Assembly (NCBI GenBank): GCA_944387315.1
Contig: CALXEL010000116.1
Coordinates: forward strand, 30,537 to 94,536
Reading direction: 5' to 3'
From: an uncultured Clostridia bacterium
GTDB lineage: Bacteria; Bacillota; Clostridia; Oscillospirales; Ruminococcaceae
DNA length: 64,000 bases
Shown: in pieces, positions 25,172-33,504 of the stretch
Layout of the letters: each line of letters begins with the position of its first letter
Numbering within the stretch: the first letter of the stretch is position 1
The notes under the pieces: model-generated
The model's input: the letters and a program-made list of their open reading frames with translations, nothing else
The model's database searches: none
Told to the model about the DNA's origin: nothing
Translations under genes and position numbers: made by a program

Positions 25172-25208
25172 CGGGTATCCCCCTGGAAGGGCGGGATACC
25201 CGTATTTT
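25172..25208 (+). terminator. ackA terminator
   Basis: 10-bp stem CGGGTATCCC/GGGATACCCG with an 11-nt loop followed by TATTTTT. Confidence 0.88.
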
Positions 25209-25357
25209 TGTTGTTTATAAATGGAAAGACCGAAACAACTGGTTTTTATGTTGGTTGTTTCAAGGACATTCTCCTTAAAAAGAGGCCAGGCATAAAATCC
25301 ATCTTGCGCAAATCTTCTAAAATTGGCTATTTCATTGGAAAAAGAAGCATTTGTTTA

Positions 25358-25385
25358 TTGAAAATTAATAATTTGTTGATATAAT
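25358..25385 (+). promoter_or_regulatory. Promoter of the dehydratase activase genes
   Basis: TTGAAA (25358-25363), 16-nt spacer, TATAAT (25380-25385). Transcription would start near 25392, about 138 nt before the gene. Confidence 0.75.
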
Positions 25386-25411
25386 CTGTATCAAGGATAG
25401 TTTGTGCACCT

Positions 25412-25467
25412 AAATACTTTTGGTATTTTCGGCATGTTTTTCCATATGGAAAAACAGTGCCGTTTTT
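25412..25467 (+). promoter_or_regulatory. Attenuator-like hairpins in the activase leader
   Basis: Stem AAATAC/GTATTT (25412-25428) is followed by a strong hairpin running 25430-25462 (CGGCA...TGCCG closing TTTTTCC/GGAAAAA) and then TTTTTAT, a complete intrinsic terminator between promoter and gene. A third stem, GCCGC/GCGGC, lies at 25471-25487. The arrangement implies transcription attenuation by an unknown signal. Confidence 0.6.
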
Positions 25468-25529
25468 ATAAGCCGCAAATAGGCGGCGTTTACCCTGTGT
25501 CCCTGTTGGAAATGGAAAGGAGCAAGATT

Positions 25530-28442
25530 ATGCAGATTGGATTGGACATTGGTTCCACTACCATCAAAGCGGTGGTATTGGATGCCCAGGGCCAATTGCT
25601 GTTTAAAACCTACCGCAGGCATTATTCTCAAATCACCGAGAATGCCATCAAGCTGTTGGAGGAGATTCGTGATACCGTTTTAAAAGGGGAGCCGGCATCC
25701 CTCAGCATTACTGGATCGGCAGGTATGGGCCTGGCTGAGGGCTGTGACATCCCCTTTGTCCAAGAGGTATATGCCACCCGCTTGGCTGCTAACCGGCTGC
25801 TGCCTGGCACCGATGTGATTATCGAGCTGGGTGGGGAGGACGCGAAAATTGTCTTTCTCACCGGTGGGGTAGAGGCCAGGATGAACGGTTCCTGCGCAGG
25901 CGGAACTGGCGCCTTTATTGACCAGATGGCAACCTTGATGGATATTACCCCAGATGAGATGAATACCATTGCTCAGGAGAGCACCAAAACTTATACCATC
26001 GCCTCCCGGTGCGGGGTGTTTGCTAAAAGTGACATCCAGCCACTCCTCAACCAGGGGGCACTGAAAAGCGATATCGCCGCCAGTATCTTTTACGCGGTGG
26101 TTAACCAGACCATTGCCGGATTGGCTCAGGGCCGTCCTATTGCCGGCCAGGTGGTATATCTGGGTGGACCTCTTACCTTCCTGTCCCAGCTGCGCCACAG
26201 CTTTGACGTCACATTGGGCCTCACCGGAATCTGTCCGGAAAATTCCCTGTACTATGTGGCCATCGGCTCCACCTTGGGTGGGGGGGACCCAGTAGATATT
26301 GACCAGGTCATCGACCGGCTGGAGCACTACCGTCCCACCGAGGGTTACCATGCCATGGCTCCCCTGTTTGAAAACGAGGATGAGTATCAGGAATTTTTGG
26401 AGCGCCACAGCCGCAGCGTAGTGGAGACAGCTCAGCTGACCCCTGAGACCGGCAAGGTCTTTTTGGGGATTGATGCCGGCTCTACCACTGTAAAACTGGT
26501 GCTTATCGACCGGGAGGGAAGGCTGTTGCTCTCCCAGTACAGCCCCAACAGCGGCAACCCGGTGCCGTTGGTTCAGGCATTTTTGGAAAAGCTGTATGCC
26601 CAATACCCCTATGTGGAAATTGGGGGCGCCGCGGTCACCGGATATGGCGAGGATTTGATTCGCAATGTCTTTAATGTGGACGACGGCATTGTGGAGACGG
26701 TGGCCCACTTTACCGCTGCCCGTAAGTTTATGCCGGATGTGGACTTTATCATCGACATCGGCGGCCAGGACATTAAGTGCTTTAAAATACATAACGGAGC
26801 CATAGACAACATCTTCCTCAACGAGGCCTGTTCCTCTGGCTGTGGTTCCTTTTTACAGACCTTTGCCAACGCTTTGGGTTATTCGGTAGAGGACTTCGCC
26901 AATCTGGGCATTCACGCTGACCACCCAGTGGATTTGGGTTCCCGGTGTACCGTCTTTATGAATTCTTCGGTGAAGCAGGCCCAGAAGGATGGGGCCTCCA
27001 TTGAGAACATCTCCGCCGGACTGTCCATCAGCGTAGTGAAGAACGCCCTGTATAAGGTGATTCGTACCGCCTCTCCCAGCCAGCTGGGCCAGCACATTGT
27101 AGTACAGGGAGGAACCTTCCACAACGACGCGGTCCTGCGGGCCTTTGAGCAGGAGTTGGGGGTTTCGGTAATCCGTCCCAACATCGCGGGTCTCATGGGA
27201 GCCTATGGCGCCGCTCTTTATGCCCAGAGCCGCAAGCGTGACCACAGCGGCATTGTTTCCGCCCAGGAGTTGGCCAATTTTACCCATCAGGTACAGACCG
27301 TCCACTGTGGACTGTGCAGCAACAACTGCCAGCTCACTGTCAATATCTTTGGCGGCGGCCGCAAATATATCAGCGGCAACCGTTGTGAGCGGCCGGTGAC
27401 CAAACGGGTGACCGACGAGACTCTCAATCTGTATGAGTATAAGCGCAGACTGTTGGCCGGGTACGGTTCTACCACCGGCCGGCGGGGAACAGTGGGCCTG
27501 CCGCTGGGGCTCAATATGCTGGAATTGCTGCCTTTCTGGCACCGTTTCTTTGGCTGTCTGGACATCGGCGTGACAGTGTCTCCCTTCTCTGACCGGGAAA
27601 TGTATCTCAAAGGCCAGGCCAGTATCCCCTCAGATACGGTATGCTTCCCTGCCAAGCTGCTCCATGGCCATGTACAGACCCTGCTGGACGAGGGGCTGAA
27701 TCTGATTTTCTATCCCTGTATGTCCTACAACTTTGATGAAGGGCTGGGAGATAATCACTATAACTGCCCGGTGGTGGCCTACTATCCGGAAGTTTTGGCG
27801 GGCAATATGCCTGGCCTGCGCACTTCCCATCTGATTAAGGACTATTTAGGTCTCCACCAGCCAAAAGTTTTCCCGGAAAAAATACACCAGGGTTTGCTTC
27901 CCTATTTCCCCGATCTGACCCTCCATGAGGTCCGTCAGGCCGCTAAGGCCGCCTACCGGGAGTACCAGCAGTATATGGAGAAGGTCCGTCAACAGGGGGA
28001 TGTCATTATACAAAAGGCCCGGGCTCAGGGCCAGCGGATTATTGTATTGGCTGGCCGTCCCTATCATGTGGATCCGGAACTCAACCATGGCATTGACAAA
28101 TTGATTGCCAGCTTCGGTGTGGCGGTTATCACAGAGGACGCTGTCAGCCATAAGGTGGAAAAATTCCCAACAAAGGTGCTCAACCAGTGGACCTACCACT
28201 CCCGGCTGTACGCTGCTGCCCGCTATGTGGGTACCCAGCCGGATATGAACCTGGTGCAATTGGTGTCCTTTGGATGCGGCGTGGACGCTATCACCACCGA
28301 TGAGACCCGCTCGATTTTGGAGGACGCGGGCAAAATCTATACCCAGATTAAGATTGATGAGATCACCAATCTGGGCGCTGTAAAAATCCGTCTGCGCAGC
28401 CTGCTGGCTGCCATTGACCAGCGGGAGGAGGAAGGAAGATGA
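25530..28442 (+). CDS. Acyl-CoA dehydratase activase-like protein, N-terminal two-ATPase part
   Basis: This 970-residue protein has two BadF/BadG/HgdC-type ATPase domains: residues 1-265 (IGLDIGSTTIKAV; ligand cysteines C122 in GSCAGGTG and C161 in SRCGVF) and 310-580 (FLGIDAGSTTVKL; C434, C438, C473), then a cysteine-rich domain (VHCGLCSNNCQL near 630) and a DUF2229-type region. Single-domain relatives use ATP to push electrons from ferredoxin into 2-hydroxyacyl-CoA dehydratases. The tandem form is widespread in Firmicutes but its target is unknown. The ATG follows GGAAAGGAGC. Overlaps the next gene by ATGA. Confidence 0.88.
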   Translation: MQIGLDIGSTTIKAVVLDAQGQLLFKTYRRHYSQITENAIKLLEEIRDTVLKGEPASLSITGSAGMGLAEGCDIPFVQEVYATRLAANRLLPGTDVIIELGGEDAKIVFLTGGVEARMNGSCAGGTGAFIDQMATLMDITPDEMNTIAQESTKTYTIASRCGVFAKSDIQPLLNQGALKSDIAASIFYAVVNQTIAGLAQGRPIAGQVVYLGGPLTFLSQLRHSFDVTLGLTGICPENSLYYVAIGSTLGGGDPVDIDQVIDRLEHYRPTEGYHAMAPLFENEDEYQEFLERHSRSVVETAQLTPETGKVFLGIDAGSTTVKLVLIDREGRLLLSQYSPNSGNPVPLVQAFLEKLYAQYPYVEIGGAAVTGYGEDLIRNVFNVDDGIVETVAHFTAARKFMPDVDFIIDIGGQDIKCFKIHNGAIDNIFLNEACSSGCGSFLQTFANALGYSVEDFANLGIHADHPVDLGSRCTVFMNSSVKQAQKDGASIENISAGLSISVVKNALYKVIRTASPSQLGQHIVVQGGTFHNDAVLRAFEQELGVSVIRPNIAGLMGAYGAALYAQSRKRDHSGIVSAQELANFTHQVQTVHCGLCSNNCQLTVNIFGGGRKYISGNRCERPVTKRVTDETLNLYEYKRRLLAGYGSTTGRRGTVGLPLGLNMLELLPFWHRFFGCLDIGVTVSPFSDREMYLKGQASIPSDTVCFPAKLLHGHVQTLLDEGLNLIFYPCMSYNFDEGLGDNHYNCPVVAYYPEVLAGNMPGLRTSHLIKDYLGLHQPKVFPEKIHQGLLPYFPDLTLHEVRQAAKAAYREYQQYMEKVRQQGDVIIQKARAQGQRIIVLAGRPYHVDPELNHGIDKLIASFGVAVITEDAVSHKVEKFPTKVLNQWTYHSRLYAAARYVGTQPDMNLVQLVSFGCGVDAITTDETRSILEDAGKIYTQIKIDEITNLGAVKIRLRSLLAAIDQREEEGR

Positions 28443-29773
28443 GTGAGCCCATTCGGGATAAAAATGGCCGGATTCTCTTTACCAAAGAGATGAAAAAGAC
28501 CCACACTATTCTGGTGCCCATGATGCTGCCCATCCACTTCGGTATGATTAAGAATGTGCTGCTCCACGAGGGATACCATGTGGAGCTGCTGCAAAACCAG
28601 GGGCCGGATGTGGTGCAGACCGGGCTGAAATATGTCCATAACGACACCTGTTATCCGGCGCTGCTGGTTATTGGCCAGCTGATCAATGCCCTGGACAGCG
28701 GAAAATATGACCTGGATCACACCGCTCTGATTATTACCCAGACGGGAGGAGGCTGCCGGGCTTCCAACTATATTCACCTGCTGCGTAAAGCCCTGGTCAA
28801 AGCAGGGTATGAAAATGTGCCGGTCATCTCCCTCAACCTGTCAGGGTTGGAGCGAAACAGCGGTTTTCACATTACCATCCCCATGATTCGCAAGATGGTG
28901 GCGGGCGCTGTCTACGGTGACCTGCTGATGCTGTTGAGCAACCAGACCCGTCCTTATGAGGTGGTGGCCGGGGAGACGGATACCCTGGTCTGGCAGTGGG
29001 TGGACCGGCTGTCGGCTCAGCTCAACCAAGGCAAGGGCTACAATATGAAAGCCCTGACCCAAAATCTGGATGCCATCGCGGCGGATTTTTCCCAGATTAT
29101 GCTCAACCGGGTTCCCAAGGTAAAGGTTGGGGTAGTGGGGGAGATTTATGTAAAATACTCTGCTTTGGGCAACAACCATCTGGAGGAATTCCTCCAAAGT
29201 CAGGATTGTGAGGTTATGGTGCCCGGCCTGTTGGGATTCGTTTTGTTTAAGACGGACAACCGGCTGGAAGATCACAAACTCTATGGCACTGGATTTTGGA
29301 AAAGCAAGGTCTGCGGCATCTTGATGAACTATCTGACCAAGATGGAAAACGCTTTGCGGCAGGCGGTTTTAAAGTATCCCCAATTTGTGTGCCCCACTCC
29401 CTATGCCCATATGAAAACCCTGGTCAAGGATATGATTGGTTATGGCAATAAAATGGGTGAGGGATGGCTGCTCACCGCAGAAATGATGGAGCTGTTGGAG
29501 CAGGGGTACAAGAATATTGTTTGTACCCAGCCCTTTGGCTGCCTGCCCAACCATATCTGCGGCAAGGGCATGATTAACCAGATTAAGCTCCATGATCCCC
29601 AGGCCAATATTGTGCCCATTGACTACGATCCCAGCGCCACCAAGGTAAACCAGGAAAACCGGATCAAGCTGATGTTGGCAGTGGCCCGGGAGGAACTGGC
29701 TGCCCAGCAGGAGCAGGCCAATCCATCTGCTCAGGTAACTGAGTCCCAGCGGGAGACCGTTTCTGTGGGATAA
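28439..29773 (+). CDS. Acyl-CoA dehydratase activase-related protein, C-terminal (HgdB-like) part
   Basis: This 444-residue protein resembles the C-terminal third of the roughly 1400-residue activase/dehydratase fusion found as one chain in many Firmicutes. It has dispersed cysteines typical of HgdB-like [4Fe-4S] folds: NDTCYPALL, GGGCRASNY, FVCPTPY and CTQPFGCLPNHICGKG. Together with the upstream gene it would form an ATP-driven low-potential reductase system whose substrate is not known. The start overlaps the upstream stop (ATGA), so the two are translationally coupled and probably form one complex. Confidence 0.82.
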   Translation: MSEPIRDKNGRILFTKEMKKTHTILVPMMLPIHFGMIKNVLLHEGYHVELLQNQGPDVVQTGLKYVHNDTCYPALLVIGQLINALDSGKYDLDHTALIITQTGGGCRASNYIHLLRKALVKAGYENVPVISLNLSGLERNSGFHITIPMIRKMVAGAVYGDLLMLLSNQTRPYEVVAGETDTLVWQWVDRLSAQLNQGKGYNMKALTQNLDAIAADFSQIMLNRVPKVKVGVVGEIYVKYSALGNNHLEEFLQSQDCEVMVPGLLGFVLFKTDNRLEDHKLYGTGFWKSKVCGILMNYLTKMENALRQAVLKYPQFVCPTPYAHMKTLVKDMIGYGNKMGEGWLLTAEMMELLEQGYKNIVCTQPFGCLPNHICGKGMINQIKLHDPQANIVPIDYDPSATKVNQENRIKLMLAVAREELAAQQEQANPSAQVTESQRETVSVG

Positions 29774-29792
29774 CAAAATTCGAGAGAATAGC

Positions 29793-29838
29793 AAACGCCC
29801 TCTGTCCGATATGTTTTTCGGACAGAGGGCGTTTTTGC
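29793..29838. terminator. Bidirectional terminator between the activase and symporter genes
   Basis: 16-bp stem AAACGCCCTCTGTCCG and complement with a 10-nt loop; T-rich on the right and A-rich on the left, for convergent genes. Confidence 0.9.
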
Positions 29839-29861
29839 GGGACGGAGTAAAACGGAAAGGA

Positions 29862-31409
29862 TCAGTTTTCCTGCTTTTGGGGAGCAGGGAACTCGCTGAC
29901 CGGGTTGAGCACCGAGACATGGGGTGCCACCACAGGTTCCTGGTAACAAGAAAAGGCGTCCTCTACCACATTGGCGGGCAGTTTGGGGGTTACGGCGCTG
30001 ACTAGTGGGATCAGCACCAGGGAGGAGAGGATGGCAATAGCCCCGGCGGTGGTGGGAGAGGTAAAGGAGAGGAAAACATTGGCCCCGCAGATGGAGACAC
30101 CCGCCACAAAGCTCACCCATACCGAAAGGGTTGTGGTTCCTTTCCAGAAGAGCCCGTAGATGAAGGGGCCCAGGAAAGCGCCAGCCAACGCGCCCCAGGA
30201 GAGGGACATCAGGGAGGTAATCAGGCTATTGGGCCGCAGGGCAATCACCACAGAGAGTACCACAAAAAAGACGCAGAACAATTTAATGTAGCGGATCTGA
30301 ATCTTAGGGCTCATATCTTTTGCCCAAAGGTGGTGGATAAAATCCAGGGTCATGGTAGAGCTGGAGGTAATCACCAGAGAGGATAGGGTGGACATGGAAG
30401 CGGAAAGCACCAGGATCAGCACCACGCCAATGAGCAGATCCGAGAGGCTCTGGGAGAGCATGGTGGGGACGATCTGGTCGTAGACCACAGCGCCCTGGGT
30501 GTCGGGGGTGTAGTAGAGCCTGCCAAAGCTGCCCATAAAGTAGGAGCCGCCGGCGATGACAAGGGCGAACAGAGTGGAAATTAAGGTGCCGGTCTGGATG
30601 GCCTTTTCATTTTTGATGGTGTAAAATTTGTGAACCATCTGAGGCAGGCCCCAGGTACCCAGGCTGGTGAGAATGACAACCCCCAACAGCCCCACTGGGT
30701 CGGGGCCGAAGAAAGAAGTGAAGGCGCCGTTAAGCTCCGGGGCGGTAGGTGACGGTATCTGAGAAAGGGAGGCCAAAGCCTCGGTAAAGCCACCCCGTCC
30801 GCTGAGCACCGACCAGATGACCAGGGCAATACCCCCCAGCATAATGATACCCTGAATCAAATCGTTGAGGGCGGCGGCCATATAGCCCCCCAGCACCACA
30901 TAGATACCGGTCAGCAGGGCGATTCCCAGCACACAGTAGGTGAAGTCGATGCCAAAGGCCATGGAAAACAGCCCGGAAAGCCCCTTGTATACCGAGGCGG
31001 AGTAGGGCACCAGAAAGACAAAGATCATCACCGAAGCGGCAATCCGCAGTCCCTCGCAGCGAAACCGCTTGGCGAAAAAGTCCGGCATGGTGGCCGACTC
31101 AAAGTGTTTGGTCATAACCCGGGTGCGGCGTCCCAGCACCACCCAGGCCAGCAGGCTGCCGATGAGGGCGTTGCCAATGCCGATCCAGGTGGCGGCCACA
31201 CCGTAGTTCCAGCCAAATTGCCCGGCGTAGCCGATAAAAACAACCGAAGAAAAATAGGAGGTACCATAGGCGAAAGCGGTCAGCCAGGGGCCTACCGAAC
31301 GGCCCCCCAGGACAAAGTCCCCCACATTGGCGGCTCGCTTGCGGCAGAAAATACCCACCGCGGCGGTAACCCCAAAGAAAATCACCATCATCAGAATCTT
31401 GCCAAACAT
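29862..31409 (-). CDS. Sodium:solute symporter (SSS family)
   Basis: This 515-residue protein has about 13 transmembrane segments and the SSS signature over residues 20-440: FVLGGRSVGPWLTAFAYGTSYFS near the N-terminus and SASMSTLSSLVITSSS (about 345) forming the Na+ site. The family includes PutP (proline) and PanF (pantothenate). The transported solute cannot be assigned from the sequence; a T-box leader implies an amino acid or its precursor. The ATG (MFGKILMM) follows AAAGGA; longer frames run into the T-box. Confidence 0.88.
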   Translation of the reverse strand: MFGKILMMVIFFGVTAAVGIFCRKRAANVGDFVLGGRSVGPWLTAFAYGTSYFSSVVFIGYAGQFGWNYGVAATWIGIGNALIGSLLAWVVLGRRTRVMTKHFESATMPDFFAKRFRCEGLRIAASVMIFVFLVPYSASVYKGLSGLFSMAFGIDFTYCVLGIALLTGIYVVLGGYMAAALNDLIQGIIMLGGIALVIWSVLSGRGGFTEALASLSQIPSPTAPELNGAFTSFFGPDPVGLLGVVILTSLGTWGLPQMVHKFYTIKNEKAIQTGTLISTLFALVIAGGSYFMGSFGRLYYTPDTQGAVVYDQIVPTMLSQSLSDLLIGVVLILVLSASMSTLSSLVITSSSTMTLDFIHHLWAKDMSPKIQIRYIKLFCVFFVVLSVVIALRPNSLITSLMSLSWGALAGAFLGPFIYGLFWKGTTTLSVWVSFVAGVSICGANVFLSFTSPTTAGAIAILSSLVLIPLVSAVTPKLPANVVEDAFSCYQEPVVAPHVSVLNPVSEFPAPQKQEN

Positions 31410-31441
31410 ACAGATACAGTCCTTTCTGTGGGGAGGACAAT

Positions 31442-31740
31442 AAAAAACTCCCGTCCTCCCAAAATAAATTTGCAGAGGACGGGAGAAGTTTTCCCGCGGT
31501 ACCACCTCAGTTTACCGGTTTCTCGCAAAACCGGCCTTGACAAGTACGGCCTCTTGGCAGAGGCGATACTCTGGCCAGGTAACGGTGGCCTTCCGGCGCA
31601 GCCTACTGGGGCATCGGCCCGTTGGGTGCGCGGCTCTCAGAATGTATTGGGAACATCCTCTGCCTGCGCCTCTCATCACCCGGCTACTTTCTGTAGGCTT
31701 GGTATGTTCTTACTGGTTTCTGGTCTATGCCTTTGGAATA
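31442..31740 (-). ncRNA. T-box leader controlling the symporter
   Basis: The minus strand carries the T-box core GAGGTGGTACCGCGG (about 31493-31507), followed by intrinsic terminator CTCCCGTCCTC/GAGGACGGGAG (31448-31485) and six U. Upstream is Stem I: GAACAT/ATGTTC above and CAGAA/TTCTG below a loop with AGTA (31711-31714) opposite CCAATACA, so the specifier is most likely UAC (31644-31646), tyrosine. Uncharged tRNA would pair with the UGGN bulge and prevent termination. Specifier assignment is tentative. Confidence 0.88.
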
Positions 31741-31748
31741 TGGATGTG

Positions 31749-31777
31749 ATTTTATCACTTAAAATCGATAAAGTCAA
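31749..31777 (-). promoter_or_regulatory. T-box/symporter promoter
   Basis: Minus-strand TTGACT (31772-31777), 17-nt spacer, TAAAAT (31749-31754). Confidence 0.75.
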
Positions 31778-31883
31778 TCCCTTTTTTTAAGAAAATAGAA
31801 AACCTCCTGAGTTTTCTATTGTTTTACAAAAAACTGTGGTATCATAGGGAAGGAAAAGAATCGAGTTGCAAGGAGGGTAAGGG

Positions 31884-32609
31884 ATGCTGGACTTCCTTTT
31901 TCGAAAAACGACATCAGCTTATACCAGCGCGGTTGTTGTGGCCGCGGGCCAGGCTTCCCGGATGAAGGGCATTGATAAGCAGCTGGCCCAGCTGGATGAC
32001 CTGCCGGTTTTGGTACATACCCTGCGGGCTTTTGACCAGTGCCGCCAGATTGATGAGGTTGTACTGGTCTGCCGGGAGGAACAGCTGGGGGAATATCTGG
32101 CTATGACCGAGGAGTATCAGCTTGAGAAAGTCAGCCGGATTGTACGGGGGGGACAGTCCCGCCAGCAGTCGGTTTTTGCCGGGATTGCCCAGTGTAGCCA
32201 GCAGGCCCAGTATTTCTGTATCCACGACGGAGCCCGACCCCTGGTGTCCCAGCAGGTGATTCTGGACGCCCTGGCGGCTGCTAGAGAGCATGGGGCAGCC
32301 ACTGCGGCGGTAAAAAGCAAGGACACCATCAAAGTAGTTGGGGAGGATGGTACCATCCAGTATACCCCCGACCGGGAGCGGCTCTACTGTACCCAGACAC
32401 CCCAGGTATTTGAGGCGGGCCTCTACCGGCGGGCCATGGAGGCAGCTTTGGCCCAAGGGAAGGAGTACACCGACGACTGCCAGCTGGTTGAGGCTATTGG
32501 GCAGAAGGTTTGGATTTCCCCTGGGGAGTACCGAAACCTGAAAATTACCACACCGGAGGACCTGGCCATAGCTTTGGCCCTGCTGGAAGCCGATGAGGAG
32601 GGCTTATAA
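31884..32609 (+). CDS. ispD: 2-C-methyl-D-erythritol 4-phosphate cytidylyltransferase
   Basis: This 241-residue protein has the IspD nucleotide-binding signature AAGQASRMKG...KQ near residues 20-33, HDGARP (about 113-118), and TQTPQVF (about 171-177). It couples CTP to MEP in the non-mevalonate isoprenoid pathway. The first 12 residues are an extension before the fold. AGGAGGGTAAGG precedes the ATG. ispF begins 1 nt after the stop, forming an ispDF operon. Confidence 0.93.
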   Translation: MLDFLFRKTTSAYTSAVVVAAGQASRMKGIDKQLAQLDDLPVLVHTLRAFDQCRQIDEVVLVCREEQLGEYLAMTEEYQLEKVSRIVRGGQSRQQSVFAGIAQCSQQAQYFCIHDGARPLVSQQVILDALAAAREHGAATAAVKSKDTIKVVGEDGTIQYTPDRERLYCTQTPQVFEAGLYRRAMEAALAQGKEYTDDCQLVEAIGQKVWISPGEYRNLKITTPEDLAIALALLEADEEGL

Positions 32610-33089
32610 ATGCGAATCGGGCATGGATATGACGTACACCGTCTGAGGGAGGGACGAAAACTGATCCTCTGCGGGGTGGAAATTCCTTTTTCTCTGGGAT
32701 TGGATGGTCACTCAGACGCGGACGTAGCGGTACACGCTTTGATGGATGCCCTGTTGGGCGCAGCTGCCCTGGGGGATATTGGATTGCTCTTTCCCGACAA
32801 CGATCCCGCCTACGCCGGGGCGGACAGTCTGGTGCTGCTGGCTCAGGTGATGGAAAAAATCCGGGAACGGGGCTATGAAATCTGCAACCTGGATTTGACC
32901 ATATTGGCCCAGCGGCCCAAGCTGTCGCCCTATCGGGAGGCCATGAGGGAAAACCTATGCCGGGTTTGCGGCCTGGAGATGGATCAAGTCAATGTGAAGG
33001 CCACTACAGAGGAAAAATTGGGGTTTACCGGCCAGGGTTTGGGGATGGCAGCCCACTGTGTTTGCCTATTAAAAGAGTCTGTCCGGTAA
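32610..33089 (+). CDS. ispF: 2-C-methyl-D-erythritol 2,4-cyclodiphosphate synthase
   Basis: This 159-residue protein is full-length IspF: MRIGHGYDVHRL with metal-binding D8/H10, LDGHSDADVAVHAL (about 32-45), and KATTEEKLGFTG (about 131-142). It cyclises CDP-ME 2-phosphate to MEcPP with CMP release, two steps after IspD. It directly abuts ispD. Confidence 0.95.
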   Translation: MRIGHGYDVHRLREGRKLILCGVEIPFSLGLDGHSDADVAVHALMDALLGAAALGDIGLLFPDNDPAYAGADSLVLLAQVMEKIRERGYEICNLDLTILAQRPKLSPYREAMRENLCRVCGLEMDQVNVKATTEEKLGFTGQGLGMAAHCVCLLKESVR

Positions 33090-33189
33090 CATTTTGCCTT
33101 TGGGAGCCATATACTGCAAGTGACAGGATTTCTCTTTGTTTTGGAAGAGTATTCTGTTATTGTTTCCAAAAGGAAAGGTGGCAACACCA

Positions 33190-33411
33190 ATGGCTTTGAC
33201 AACAGTGATAGTCAGTTCTATCACCTATGCCATGAAAGGGCAGCGGATTTTGGCAAACAACGGCTTTGGGTCCTATGTTGACCGGGACATCAAAGCGTAT
33301 GGAAAATATGGGTGTGGATACTGTATCTGCATTACATCGGGCGACCCGGGGAGAGCTGTAGAGCTGCTGCGGGCACACCAGATTAAAATCAAAGAGGTAG
33401 TAACTGGCTAG
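33190..33411 (+). CDS. DUF3343 domain protein (putative Se/S carrier-like)
   Basis: This 73-residue protein has the DUF3343 fold: TVIVSSITYAMKGQRIL at the start and the hallmark YGCGYCI (about 42-48) with two redox-competent cysteines. Members are frequently encoded beside cysteine-desulfurase-like enzymes and are suggested to carry sulfur or selenium; that pairing is present here. AAAGGTGG lies 8 nt before the ATG; an upstream in-frame ATG lacks a ribosome site. Confidence 0.8.
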   Translation: MALTTVIVSSITYAMKGQRILANNGFGSYVDRDIKAYGKYGCGYCICITSGDPGRAVELLRAHQIKIKEVVTG

Positions 33412-33420
33412 GACTTCAGG

Positions 33421-33458
33421 GGACGATCTTTCTTTTCATAAGATGGGTCGTCCTTTTT
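33421..33458 (+). terminator. Imperfect terminator after the DUF3343 gene
   Basis: GGACGA/TCGTCC plus inner TCTT/AAGA with a TGGG bulge, followed by five T. Partial read-through to the desulfurase gene is plausible. Confidence 0.6.
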
Positions 33459-33504
33459 CATCCACTGTTTTTTGCGGCTGATTTGAATACAAGGAGAGAT
33501 GGCA

